DNA of 64,000 nucleotides from Parasponia andersonii (lineage: Eukaryota > Streptophyta > Magnoliopsida > Rosales > Cannabaceae). The notes under the pieces were generated by a model that ran no database searches, was not told the DNA's origin, and saw nothing but the letters and a program-made list of their open reading frames with translations. Positions 49,841 through 62,114 of this stretch are shown here, in pieces. A program made the position numbers and the translations under genes. Numbering within the stretch: the first letter of the stretch is position 1; each line of letters starts with the position of its first letter. The DNA lies in contig JXTB01000107.1 in the NCBI GenBank assembly GCA_002914805.1, forward strand, positions 473,988-537,987. Reading direction: 5' to 3'.

Positions 49841-51082
49841 AAAGATATTTTCTCCATTTCTTAAAACTTAAAAAGAAAAAATTATAGCCTCACGTCCCTA
49901 AGACGTTTGAAAAAAAAAACTTTTTTTGAAAAAAAAAACTTTTTTCGATCCTAGAAAAGAAAAAGATAAGAAAAAAAAATAGTTGTTACTCCTAAAAAAA
50001 TGAAAGGAAAAAATAACCATAATATAGTAAAAAGAAAAAAAAATGGGAGGAAGAACTAAAAAACAAAAAAAAAAAAAAAGGAGAAGAAAGTTATACATAG
50101 AAGAATGGAAGAGCAAGGCTGAAAAGGGGAAATGGACAAAAGGAAAAAGGAAAAAAAGAAAGACTAAAATTTGAAAAAGGAAATGAAGAAAAAAAGGACA
50201 AAGGTGATTGGATTTGAACTATTGACCCGGAGGGAGGAATGAATAAGAGTTGTCAAAGCTAGACTACAAAACCAACTTATCTTGTTGCTTGCATATCAAG
50301 CTTTTTAATATATAACTAATTCTGTGTTTTTTTCGTTATTTTTGCAAAAATATTAGCTTCATCTCATATATAAATGAATTATTTAAGAGCACTATATATT
50401 TGTAATTATTTTCTTTTAACCATAAAAGCCTTAAAAATCCTATTAAAATTATGTATATAAATTAAATTCGGCCTTTAAGCCAAATATCCAAATTTTGTAT
50501 CATTATTTAAAAAATGGTCATTTTTCAAATACTATTAAACGATAATCGAAGTTTGAAACTTATTGGAAAAATGGTTGTTTTCATATTTAATAGATTAAAA
50601 TTTATTGATTTACTTTGCATAAAATTGATTTTCTTTTTAAAAAATAGATTAACTGAAAAATGGCTATTTATTAAAATAAAATTATAAAATAGCCGTTTAA
50701 TAAATAAGTGTTAAAAAAACAAAACAGTCATTGTTTCAATTGATCTAAAAAGAGGACTTTCCTTATAAGTACTGGATTAAATAATAGGCATAAATATTCA
50801 TAACATAAACATTTGGTTGGAGAACTAATATGAGCTTGGATAGGATCTTATAATATGATGGCCTTTTTTCCATTTTCTTTTTTACGCTGAAATCGGTAAC
50901 AACATGGGACGATTACACTAACATTCAATGTCTTTATATCAAAATTATAGCATCTGGACCAAAAGTAATTACGTATACACTGATATTTTCTAGACAAAAA
51001 TAAGATTATAAAACTAATCTCCTTAAAAAGTGAAAAAAAAGTTTCATAATTTAGTTATGCTACTCCTTTTAATTTAAAAAAT
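49841..51082. other. A-rich and AT-rich stretch; no gene seen
   Basis: 49895-50170 is strongly purine-rich (A and G) on the plus strand and gives a spurious Phe-rich minus frame. A tRNA-B-box-like sequence lies on the minus strand at 50206-50217. The remainder is AT-rich with nothing recognisable. Confidence 0.5.
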
Positions 51083-51640
51083 TAGGGTGAATTACATGAA
51101 TAGCCTTGAATTATACCTATTATACAACATTGCTCTCCGAATTTCAACGTAACTTACATAGAAAACTTCATTGAATTTGCGATTGTTTGTGACAACATAA
51201 CTTACATGGTAAACTTCATCGAATTGTGCGATTGTTGGTTGTCACAAACAGTTAAAATTTTCACCTGAATGAGTTATGTAAAAAGTAAATAATTTGACAA
51301 TTATAGCCGAAAATGAAGTTCCAAATTTTTAACTTACATCATGAATGATCAAACATGACTCATTTGTAACAAACTACTAGTTTTTTAACAGAAGATAGTT
51401 GTGTAAGAAGTGTATAATTTGACATTGTTTGACTTTGGTGGTAGGAGTCTAATTTTTGGTAGCAGTTATCAAACTTTATGCTTTGTATATGACCCATTTC
51501 AGTTAACAATAATAGTTTGTGACCAAAAGGTAATTGTTGCAATAATTGTATAATTTATAGTAGTTCATCATATAATTTGAAAATTTAAGAGACAAACTAG
51601 TATAATTAATATAATTTGGGGGCTATATATAAAAATCCAA
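51083..51640. mobile_element. Possible small element with imperfect terminal inverted repeats
   Basis: The left end has ATAGCCTTGAATTATACCTA (from 51100) and the reverse complement of the right end has ATAGCCCCCAAATTATATTA. About two-thirds of ~30 positions agree. Inside is a 48-49-bp tandem duplication (51151 and 51199) and a perfect inverted repeat GTTTGTGACAAC / GTTGTCACAAAC (51185-51196 and 51238-51249). No target duplication was identified. Confidence 0.35.
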
Positions 51641-51837
51641 TAGTTACTTATTGAATTTAAAAAATAATTCATAATTAAATAAATGAAATTGATAGTAAAA
51701 AGTTAAACTTTGTTAAAATTTAACTAGTGGTAGGATGTTTTGTATATTTATTATTTTGGTTCTGGGGATTTTAGGATGTTAACATCAATACTTTTAGTTC
51801 AAGGGATGCCAAATTAGTACATAAATCAAGCAATGTT

Positions 51838-53962
51838 TGTCACGACCTAAATCATGGGCTAGTAGCAGACGAGGAATTTCACTAAGTTTTGGAAATTCCT
51901 GGATCTATTTAAAAAGAGTTTTAAAAGTTTTGGTTTTAGAAAATATTTCATTTCTAAAATATTTGGAATTTCATTAAGTGAACCTATCTTACAGTTCGTA
52001 TTCATTATTAAACATAGACTTATTAATAATTAGAAAACCAAATTCAAATAGTTGTCCATGCATCATTATTTACTACAAACATCGAGTATCAAAACGGCAT
52101 ATATAGTCTATAGACATAATTTAAGGTAATATTCTTAGTTAATACTATTTAGTCTACTCAATCCAAAATAGCAACAAATCACCAAGTTTGGATCCAAGGT
52201 TCCAGCATTACCAAGTCAACGAACTACTCTTAAAGATAACCTCTAATCCTCTTGGTCACCAAAATTATACTAAACACTACCTGAGAGAGGAAAGTAGGGG
52301 TGAGTATATAAAGTTCAGTAGAAAATTCGACTATCTTTCGAAAACTAATGTGTTAATGAAAGCTTGCATTGTTAGTTTTATTGAGAATAATCATTAAAGC
52401 ATATACAAGGGGAAAAAACAAAATAGTTAAGGCATCATGCACATAACATATACCGGTTCAAGTATTATGAACCTACCTTACCTTATCACATCCAAGAATA
52501 ACCCAAGTAGAGACCGACACCCTGAACTCAAATCCCGAGTTCAAACCCATATATGACCATGTATCCTAGACTTTTATATGGGTCTATAGACTTTGCACCG
52601 ACGGTCTAGGGTGCGCACTCTACCAACTAGATAATCCCACATGGATCTATAGACTCTGTACTAATGATAGGGTCCAATCACTAACTAAGTATCTTATGAT
52701 GCCTGAGTACCCCAAGTGTGATACCATGGATTTCCCACCACAAAAACCCGCTCAAAATACGTAACTATAATAGATCAAACCTATAATATAGTCTAAATCC
52801 TCAAATATCCCATTTTTGTTCTCAAAAATCTGGCAACATAATAGTTATAATTTGGATAATCCTAAAATTCAAACTTGTAAGAAAAATATTTACAAATCCC
52901 ATAGCACAGTCCACAATCATCTTAATTTCACCAGACAATTCATATAATCATCAAAATCCATAATAAACAAATTATTCACATTATGCCATATATTTGATTT
53001 TTCATAAAAACGATATTGAAATTAGATATTTGAATCCTCTACATCACTAGTGCAGTGATAAACCACTATTAGAAGCTTATGGTATCATTGAACGATCGTC
53101 TGCAGGGTTGGAAATGGAAATCAAGCTCTCGATTGCTCTATTTGGAAAAAACTAACTTTTCAACAGAGTTTCAATTCACAAAACAGACATCACCACTGAC
53201 TTCACCATAATCATTGTAATTTCCAAATCCTAGCATGTAAAACAAGTCAAAATCTGAGTCATTCAATCTCATTGTATGTGCCTGTCACTAAATATAGCTA
53301 ATATATATTGATGTTCATAACTTCACGAGTACATTCAAAAAATGACATTAAAATCACAATCTAACGGTCCGATTAAAATGTCAACTCTGACTTATATTAC
53401 TCAAAATGATAACTTTCAATCGGAGCAATATGAGATTGTAAAACATATACCTAAGTGTTCCTTGTGACGAGACGAATCCAACAAGCCTATTTGAGGTCCA
53501 ACAGAGGCCAGAAATCACGCTGGCGATCAAAAATGTTAGTGGCATTCTCGGTGATTCGATGACCTCAAGGGCAACAAAATGGGAGTCTGGGCATTGCAGT
53601 GGAGCTTTGACGGTCAGTTGCGTGGGGTGACAGTGGCTAGAGGGCCGTGGCTTGGCGAGTTGCCAGCATCATTTGAACAAAGGGAGAGAGAGAATAAAGG
53701 GGGATCTGGAGGAAGAGAGAGTGTTTGAGAGGGAAAATGAGGGCCACGTGGCCCTAGCTAAATAGAGACTGTGTAATTTTTTAAAATTACACAATAGTCC
53801 ACTATTTTCAAAATCCTCCTACTTTAGTCCCTCAAATTAATTACAACAAGGTCCCTCTTTTGAAAAACTTTGCAAACTAATCCCTCAATTATTTTATTCC
53901 CAAAATTCATAAAATGACTATTTTACCCTTAAGAAATATGGTAGTAGGAGTCTATTAGTGCA
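51838..53962 (-). mobile_element. Solo LTR Z, related to the LTRs of X and Y
   Basis: Starts TGTCACGACC like Y and ends ...TTAGTGCA. Flanking pentamers are atgtt (51833-51837) and atttt (53963-53967), one change. Shared blocks with X and Y, in the same order, are GGGGTGAG...TTCAGTAG (52308), a (G)ATAAACCACTATT-like block, AATCTAACGGTCCGATTAAA (53360), a GACGAGACGAATCCAACA block (53467), and a purine-rich GGGAGAGAGAGAA run (53683). No interior or second LTR is present. The sequence is more diverged than X is from Y. Confidence 0.7.
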
Positions 53963-53967
53963 ATTTT

Positions 53968-54307
53968 TGATAATGGTTTTTTTTTTGTATGCGAGAATTT
54001 ATAATAATTCTTCAAAATTAATCAGTTTTCCGATTATTCTGCCCTTTTTTTTAAAAAAAAAAAAAATTATCGAATAAAGGAGAATTATTTACAAATATAG
54101 TGTCAATTCAAAACTTAGATTGTTGTCTCTCCATGCAATTCATATTTGGCTTTTTTTGAAGACTACTTAATTTATAATAAATCGATATATTTCTTTCTCC
54201 GTATTACTCTCATCAACTTCAAGCTTTTTTTTTTGCACCGAATAGTAGCCAACTAAAGAAGTATTTTTTTCTCAGAGAAAAGAGAGGTATTACAGTTGAA
54301 TTCAAGC
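53968..54307. other. Short AT-rich spacer; no gene seen
   Basis: Contains T and A runs near 53982 and 54048. Nothing else recognised. Confidence 0.5.
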
Positions 54308-54315
54308 ATCCTAAC

Positions 54316-55139
54316 AAGAGATGCAACTATGGGCTACGGCTCATGGGCTAGCCTTAACCCATCTTGCTACAGTGTCAGGACGGGTTAATCCGTCTTAATA
54401 CTGTAGATGGGTCGGCCCATCCCATCTACTAATTGTGGGATGGTTGGGCTATGATATTATAACTCCTGTACTAGCCTAGCACATACCAAAATTCAGAAGA
54501 TGGGTTGGACCATGGTAAAGATGGACTAGCTTATGATAGACTAAGGTAGGTCGGCCTATTCTTTGTGGGGCTGCCTATTCTGGCTCATCATAGGCCATCC
54601 TATTTTGGCTTAATCTTTTTTTATTTTTAAATTTTTTGTTCTTTTATTTTTTATATTTTGTTTTGCGTAATCTTAAATATTTTTTCTTTTTTTTTTCCTT
54701 ACTAAATTAAGGTTTTGTATCATCTTACTAAATTTAACTTATAAGATTTTTAATGAGGCAGTCATACATAAAATTTTTGTTAATGATTTACTTAATTATT
54801 TAGTTCTATCCATATTAATTTTTGTAATATTAGTAAATATTTTTTTCAGTGTTTACATTAATTAATACTTAAATTAATTTATAATTATATGTACATTATT
54901 TAGGACTTCATAAAAAAAAAACTTTAAAATCAAATAAGATATTTATTTATTTATTTGAACTAATATGGGTCACATATAGTGAGCTAGAATCGGTTGGCTC
55001 ACGCAGGCTATGCTGTCCTAAGCTAGCCCCATATAAGGTAACCCATAGAATGTGTTGGACTGTCCTATTTTTTCGGTCTATAAGATAAATCTGCCTAAAA
55101 TAGGCTGAACCGAGCCGGTAACCCATTATAACATCTCTA
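54316..55139. mobile_element. Non-autonomous hAT-type element with 8-bp target duplication
   Basis: The left end AAGAGATGCAACTATGGGCT and the reverse complement of the right end TAGAGATGTTATAATGGGTT are imperfect inverted repeats. Both continue into ACnGGCTC. Flanking octamers are atcctaac (54308-54315) and attctaac (55140-55147), 7 of 8 identical, as expected for hAT. The ends carry many GGGCTAGCC / GGCCCAT / GTCGGCC motifs, and the middle is AT-rich and non-coding. A hAT transposase supplied elsewhere would be needed to move it. Confidence 0.75.
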
Positions 55140-55147
55140 ATTCTAAC

Positions 55148-58100
55148 TTCGTTGGTATGAAGAGACCACCCTTTATGCACCCAACTGATCAAGTTCAATC
55201 ATATAACAAAGATAGAATTAAATTTTTACCGCCATTATTACTATTAGCGTTATTATAATATCAAGTACTCTCAACTTTTTTCTATTCTTTGCTTGACTGG
55301 TCTGATATTTAATATTAATAACTCTTGCCTTAGGACATGTGGTAATTGAATACTGAAAATGACATCCAGGTCTTAGCTCACGCAATTACATGACTTTATC
55401 ACTCTGATCAGGGCATTGAAAAGTAGAAAAGCCAAGTTCATGCACTTCAGATACTAACTCTACATCAGTTCAATAGGACAGCAACTAAGAGCTTATAATA
55501 ATTAAAAACTGCAAACTAATTATAATAAATTAACCAAACACACTTTAAAAAATTTTCTAAGACAAGCATCTAGAAGTGCTGTAATTAACTAGTCTCGTTT
55601 TTTAGTGACCCCTATTCAGCTATTCTCGTCGTCCAAAATATTCCACAGCCGAAAATATAAAAACGCTATTCATTTAATCAAGGCATCAAGGATGCCGGCG
55701 CTTTAGTTTTTTATTGTTTTTCTTTTATAGAAAAATGACAAATGCATAGGAGACCGGTTAATGATAAGATTAATAACAAAAAGAAAACGACAATTATTCG
55801 CGGAAATTAAAAAAAAAAAAAAAGAAAGGAAAAAGAACAACATTTATAAATACAAGTTTCTATTCCAACTTACCTCCTAATTAAAAATATATAAAAAGTT
55901 ACTCCCCATGATTGCGAAAAGAAACAACGCAATTAAGAAAAATGCTTTATATTTCTATTGGGATAAAAATGCAACCTACGTATATATATATGTCAAACCT
56001 TTGGTGACAGCCGTGGGAATTCGGTGTTTTGAGTCCTAAAAATTGAAAACTGTAAAATAGAATGTGTGATGCCAAATCCTTCAAAAAAAAAAAAATTGTG
56101 ATGCCAAATGACAGATGCCTAGTTAGCATTTTTCTCATGCTAATAATTCAGGTATACCATAAAGCGCCCATGCCACCAATTTTGTGGTAGGTCTCACTTT
56201 CACATTTCTGTTAACGTGTGTACTTAGCATCACATGTAAGTAATGCTGAAACTATGAAAACTAATTCTCACCAGTCGATAAGAATTATTTAACACGTGTT
56301 GTGTAGTGTTTCTAATTGAGATGACAATAGTAATATTGCCCTAAATTAATTTTTGGTTTTAATTCGTTGCTAAATAAAAATTTAACAGTCAAAAATAAAT
56401 TTTATCTTAAATTTGACTAATTAATAAAGCAAGCATATTTGTTAGTGGAGCTTTAACTTAATAGTTCTCACTTCAAATATATATATATATTCAGTGCAAA
56501 TGATACTGTCGTTAAATTAGTATTGACATAAGTTAGACAGCCGTTTCATCGGTATAAGTCGTCCGAAAAAATAAAATAAAATAAAAAATATTTTCAACTC
56601 TTGACGTGTGCTATCATTCCATTTGATATTTATGCTTCATTCACACTTTTATTTATTGAATTTACACAATTTGTATATATGTGAGACTCATTTCTTCCCA
56701 TCCTCCAATGGATATTTCAGGAGGATCAAATTGCCCTCTTTTTTTTTTAAAATTTAATTTACCAAAACACGTGTGCATTCATGTATATCTTTACAGAGCG
56801 ACTCTCTAGCTCTAACCCTGCTGTCAAACTAAGAGTAAGAACTGATTAAACAAAATAAAGTAGTATCATTTTCAGCTGAAAATAAGGGAATGATTATGAC
56901 TCTGTATGTTCTTTCTCTATATTTTGAACAATGAAGCGTATGGTTCAAAATCCTACGTAAACATCTTAGTTCCTATCTAGCTAGTTTGCGTAGCTACATG
57001 CTTAACTTTACAGCCACACAACTAAGCATGTTAATTAATAAATAAAGCACAAGAGTCAATACAAGCCATAGATAAAAACAAAAAAAGCTTAAAAAAAATA
57101 GCAATCTCTGGATGGGTATCCATAAAACGTGATTGAAGTAAAATCGAGAAGAAAAAATATCTAACAGGAAAAAGAGTACATTAAGTGTGAAAGAAAAGAA
57201 TAACATTATGTACCCAATATATAAAGAAAAAACACATTAAGTTGAAACTTGCGTTAAACTAGATTTTTAAATTATAATCAGTTAATAATAGATAGACAAA
57301 TTATGAAAGTTGGGTATCATATTGTAGCATTAATCGAAATTCGAAAAAAAATCCATTCACAATAATAAAGCAGGAAAAAAGCAAATTAGTTGATTAATAA
57401 AGCGGTGCAGTGACAAGCTACTCACTTATTCTCAACTGTCACATGCACGCATATATTCTCAACCAGGTATTAAGACTGTGGTTGCTTGGCCCTTATCAAT
57501 TGCTTTATTAGCTAGCTCTTGCTTGTTATTGGACCTATTGGTTAATTACTTTAATTTTTTCCAATTGTGGGAAATGCTTTTTAGAATCCCGTGATTATAG
57601 TTTAAGTATTTGGATTAATATGCTAACTTTATTAGTCAATATTGCCTCCATGTCGAGCAAAAAGATATAGCTAACTAGGCGACAGAGCTAACTAGGCAAT
57701 CTTTTATGATCTTCGCTTCAAGTCTTTGTTTACATTAGTTTGATTTCACATCATTATAAACAACTATCAAAACCACGAAACATGCTTGTTCTTTTTTTTT
57801 TTCCCATGACTTTTCAGAAATTCATTGCATTTCTCCACCGAGGAAGATGGTATCAATCATTTTTCTTGGATACTCTAGTTGTAGTGATTTACACCTAACT
57901 TCAAGAATGAAGAGCCAAGCCATTGAATATAATCTGCAGGCAATGATGAATTATGTACATATATTAATCTAAAATCGAAAGGCCCATAGGTAACAAAATT
58001 AAAAGGCATTAATGACCACGTTCTAGTGAGGCCAAAAGTCAACATGATTTAATTTATGAGACCATTTCAGCTGAACTAACCGAATCCTTGTAATTAGGTT

Positions 58101-58918
58101 TAATTAAACGAAGGTCAATATGAAAATATATGAGCTTTGTGCTAGTATGCATGAAGTAATGCATGATTAGATCCAAGTAAATTATTTCTTCTTCTTTTTT
58201 TTTTCTTTATTATGTTTTTGTTTTTTTTATTTGTTTTTTTTTTCGATTCTATAGTACATTCAATGAGACTAGCATTATAGTAAATAAATATGAACCTTAT
58301 ATTCAGTATCTTAATATGTACCATTATGGACAATATCAATAATATTGAATAAAATTAAGTTGTAATGAATTTGTGGGATGAACATGGATCGGTTAGAAAA
58401 TGCTAAAAGACACATGTGGTGCTAATTACACATTAAAAACTGATAAAAATGTATATAGAATTTATGCAAAAATTTTGTGGTAATTAAGTTCTACATTTTT
58501 ATTGGTATCTATAGCTAAGTACGCACATATCATCTCTGAAATTGCTCTGATAATGTAGTTAATTAATAGTCACACCAAAACCAACTGTGAGATGCATTAC
58601 ACCTTAACCAACCTGAACCGACTCTCCCATTTTAAGATTTGGAACGGGCTTCTATACGTGAGAATAAAATCGGTGTAGCATTGCTTGTGAAATAAAAGAA
58701 TTAGGTAGAGAGATAAACTAGATAAGGACAAAGAGTAAAAACATAAATTAACTAAGCTCTGCAGCTGAACATATGAACGCATTTACCCTTCAATATATAT
58801 GCCTGAATATATAAATATCCAAGTCACTAAATAAAATTAGCTTACTAAAATCTAAACATATGAAACTAGCAAGACTATCCTTTCAAAAAAAGGAAAAAAA
58901 AAAAAGAAAGAAAGAGAA
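55148..58918. other. AT-rich intergenic DNA; no gene seen
   Basis: No open frame with a recognisable domain, no tRNA and no clear transposon end. It has several A or T runs (for example 55809-55823 and 58194-58205) and short TA runs. Confidence 0.5.
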
Positions 58919-59158
58919 GAAACTAGCAAGAATTGACTTTGGAAAATGATATTCCTGCTCTTGAAGGAGAAATTTAATATTATTCGATTAATCAGCAGTC
59001 TTGAGTAGTTCCAAACTTTCTGTTCAAAAACAACATATGAAACTAGCTAGACTTGACTTAGAAAATGATATTCTTGTTCTTGAAGAAGAAATTTAATATT
59101 ATTCAATTAATCAGCAGTCTTGAGTAGTTCCGAACTTTCTGTTCAAAAACAACTAGCT
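58919..59158. repeat. 120-bp tandem duplication
   Basis: Two copies (58919-58938 onward and 59039 onward) starting GAAACTAGC and containing GAAAATGATATTC, AAATTTAATATTATTC and TAATCAGCAGTCTTGAGTAG. They differ at a handful of positions. An extra partial GAAACTAGCAAGACT lies at 58862. Confidence 0.9.
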
Positions 59159-60921
59159 AGCTAATTGACATGGCTGTTTGTAATAACTATTAATTTAATT
59201 TGAATGTTATAACAGGAACAAAAATTAAGCCGCAGTATGTGATTATAAAATCCGACAAAAAGAAAGGAAAAACCTATGAATAATCCAAAGGGTAATAATG
59301 TAAAATTTTCAGCATCGTTTGGCACTAAAGTATTAAATATAAAGCCTCTCTTTATAAGTTCCGGGAGACCAGTTACGCTTGGTTTTGTATTTTGTTTTAA
59401 AGTTCGGCTCAACAGCAAAGCGACACAGTTTTTGCAAAACATTCGTAAAATAAGTTCTCCAAAAATCATCTTATTGATATTGCATTCAACTATTAAATTA
59501 TGTAGCTGATCATAGGAACTTAATTATGTTCATGACAAATTTTACGGGGATGGTGCTCGTTAATTGACTAGCTATGCAATATTTATGTACGATATTGTAT
59601 GAAAGTTTTTTTTTTTTTTTTAAGTTTAACTTTTTCAAGTTTCAATGATATATTTGCTTACGTTTACATGTTTCATTATTTTAGATTTATCTGATGAAAA
59701 AGTGAGCAGCTAAACATCATTTTCTCTAGCTCTTTGTGCAAAGTTCAATGAATCTTTCTTTTTCTCCGCCTCCAAATAAACTCCGCCTGGAATTCGCGAT
59801 CAAATGTACCATTATATATTGTTAATTAATCAAACATGTGGTTTTGAAATACAAATTACATATAATCCAATATTTTCGTATTATCTTTCCATTTATAATG
59901 TTTTAACTTCTCTTAGCTCTGTTTTTTTCCGCCTCATGTTGTGGCTGTTCTATTCTCCTAATTAATCTTACCCAGAACGATATTCAATCACATATTCTTT
60001 GACAAGATAATAAGGCAAATTAATTTCACTGTGTAATAAAGTATTAGAAGGAAAACCTTTTTGGCTGAACGTTTTTTGCAAGGGAAGAAATGAAACGAAA
60101 TATTTGCAAGGCAATCGACATAAAATGAAAAGAAAATGTTAGAAACTATTGTGGTCTTAAGCTACATAATAATGTGTATTATGGTAGTGTGTAAGGGTAC
60201 CCAATAGTATCGTTCATGATCATGCATTTGATCTCTCTCTGCCCTTTAAAACCTTATTTAAGCGTAAATTTATTCATGTGTATATATATTTAATCAATTT
60301 TATTTTTGAATTTCCAGCTAGCTAGAAAATTTAATTGTTTTCTTCAAGTTTTAATTATTATGTGTAATTATATTATTATCTCTGTATACAAGGTTAATGA
60401 TCCATTCTTACTCGAACTAAGGAGAAAAGTCTCACCTTTATTCTTATATTTCAAATTTTGTCATTTTCGATTCTTAAATTATTAAGTGTTTCATTTTAGT
60501 CCATTTTTCTACAATAGGAACATATGATCATTCACATGATTTTATATTTTATTTATTTCATCCACCTCTTTAGACCAACAATATATATAAAGAGATTTGA
60601 GCACATAATGAAGTAGTTTAAAAATAAGAATAAATATATACATATCTGACTGGTTGAGCAAAACTCAGCTCTATATTGGATAAGAACGCATTTTAAAACT
60701 CTCTAACATGTAATATTGTGTTGAAAACAATAAATCAAAAACTAAGTGCATTTCAAATGCTCCTTTTGTCAAGAATCAAATAGACTATGTAGCTAAAAGT
60801 AGTAAAGTGGAGCATTTTAACAATTTAAGGACCAACATGATAAATATAAACCTGACCAACCAAAATGACACTGTCTCCATGATTTAAGAGCTATAAAGTC
60901 ATTATATATATTTATATATAT
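59159..60921. other. AT-rich intergenic DNA up to the GC-rich element
   Basis: Overlapping frames on both strands at 59161-59509 have no known motif. No gene seen. Ends in a TA-rich stretch immediately before the composition change at 60922. Confidence 0.5.
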
Positions 60922-60948
60922 TGTTGGAGCGGTATCTCACCAGTCGCC

Positions 60949-61875
60949 CACGTGTCTTGAACTGCTGATGCTGGATTCTCCAACTGTTCACGTGTCCTTG
61001 CTGTCTCAAAACTCTCTGAACTCCAAGCAAGATCGGAGAGGCGGGGGTGGCGACCTGCAAAGACTCTCCGATGCTTAAGTCAGTGGTTTTTCTTTGCGTT
61101 TTGGTAGCAAGGAGAAAAATATATCAGTCTCAATATCTATCTCTTTTTCGTGTGTTCTTCTTTTTTCCTCTGCTCTCAGACTGTTTTTTCTTTCTTTTTA
61201 AGTGTTTTTTGTGCGAACCTCTTCTTTTAGGAACACATAGCTTCAATATATGTAGCTCTCGGATAGTGAACAGTATGGTTCTCTATCTTTGGAAAAGTAA
61301 ATATATTCATGAGTACCTTTCACCTCCAGATCTTTTTTCACCATCACGGGCCGAGATTTCTGTGACCTCTTCTGTGCTACCGTGGCCTGATTTTCGCCGC
61401 CTCCTATGGCTTCAATCTGTCAGGAGCGAGATTTAGGCACATCGCCATTCTGTCAGAACGGCTTGTCCCTGCGCGCGCACCTACCCAGAAACGCATTAAA
61501 TGCTCTGTCCGGCTCTGGAGCCGTGGGGCTGCCTTCCATCGTATCCAGTTTGAAGACCCTTGGGGCTTCTGACCCCTACGACTGTTGGGGTAAGGGTCGC
61601 TGTTCCTAGACAGCAGACCCTTGGGGCCTCAGACCGCCAGCTGTCGTGGTTGGGGTCTGACTGGCTGAACCGTTTGGGATCAGTGGTGGATTCTGCCTTA
61701 AATTTGGAAGACCCAAAGGCCGATGGCGAGATCACGTGCGATCCGCGTGGCCCTTCTCGTGGTTCAAGGTTCAGGAATGGGCCCCACAACTCCCCCCATT
61801 TCCCTATTTGATAGATTCATATCTATCAAGTGGGGAAACTGTCTTCTCGCTTCTCCAACCTGCGGGACGCACGTG
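60949..61875. promoter_or_regulatory. Four G-box (CACGTG) hexamers upstream of the Transposase_28 gene
   Basis: CACGTG occurs at 60949-60954, 60989-60994, 61733-61738 and 61870-61875. This palindrome is the core site of plant bZIP and bHLH factors. Four in 930 bases is more than expected by chance at this composition, but binding is only inferred. Confidence 0.45.
61554..61675. repeat. Imperfect ~61-bp tandem duplication
   Basis: AGACCCTTGGGGC at 61554 recurs at 61615. Both copies continue with TC.GAC.. and then a TTGGGGT block. It lies in the untranslated region of the GC-rich element. Confidence 0.65.
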
Positions 61876-62114
61876 GCCCCCCTTTCCCGATGCGGCGATA
61901 CGTCATCTCTCGTTTGTGAGATCTGTTTGAAATTTGTAATTCTTGACTGTTCGGTTTCCAGAAAAACTTTCCGACTCCCCTTCTTTAAAGACCGCTACTG
62001 TGCTTATCTGCTGTTTTACCAAAAATTTTTAATCACCCCAATCTCTCAACATCTCGAGATTTCTGCCTCCCTTTCTTCCAAAAACTTTTACCCTCTCAGT
62101 TGTCTTTTGGAGCG

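Noticed and set aside
49898..50116. Phe/Ser-rich 72-residue minus-strand frame
   Set aside because: It is the translation of an A/G-rich low-complexity tract.
59161..59509. Open frames on both strands (102 and 77 residues)
   Set aside because: They overlap on opposite strands, have no recognisable motif, and the surroundings are ordinary intergenic DNA.
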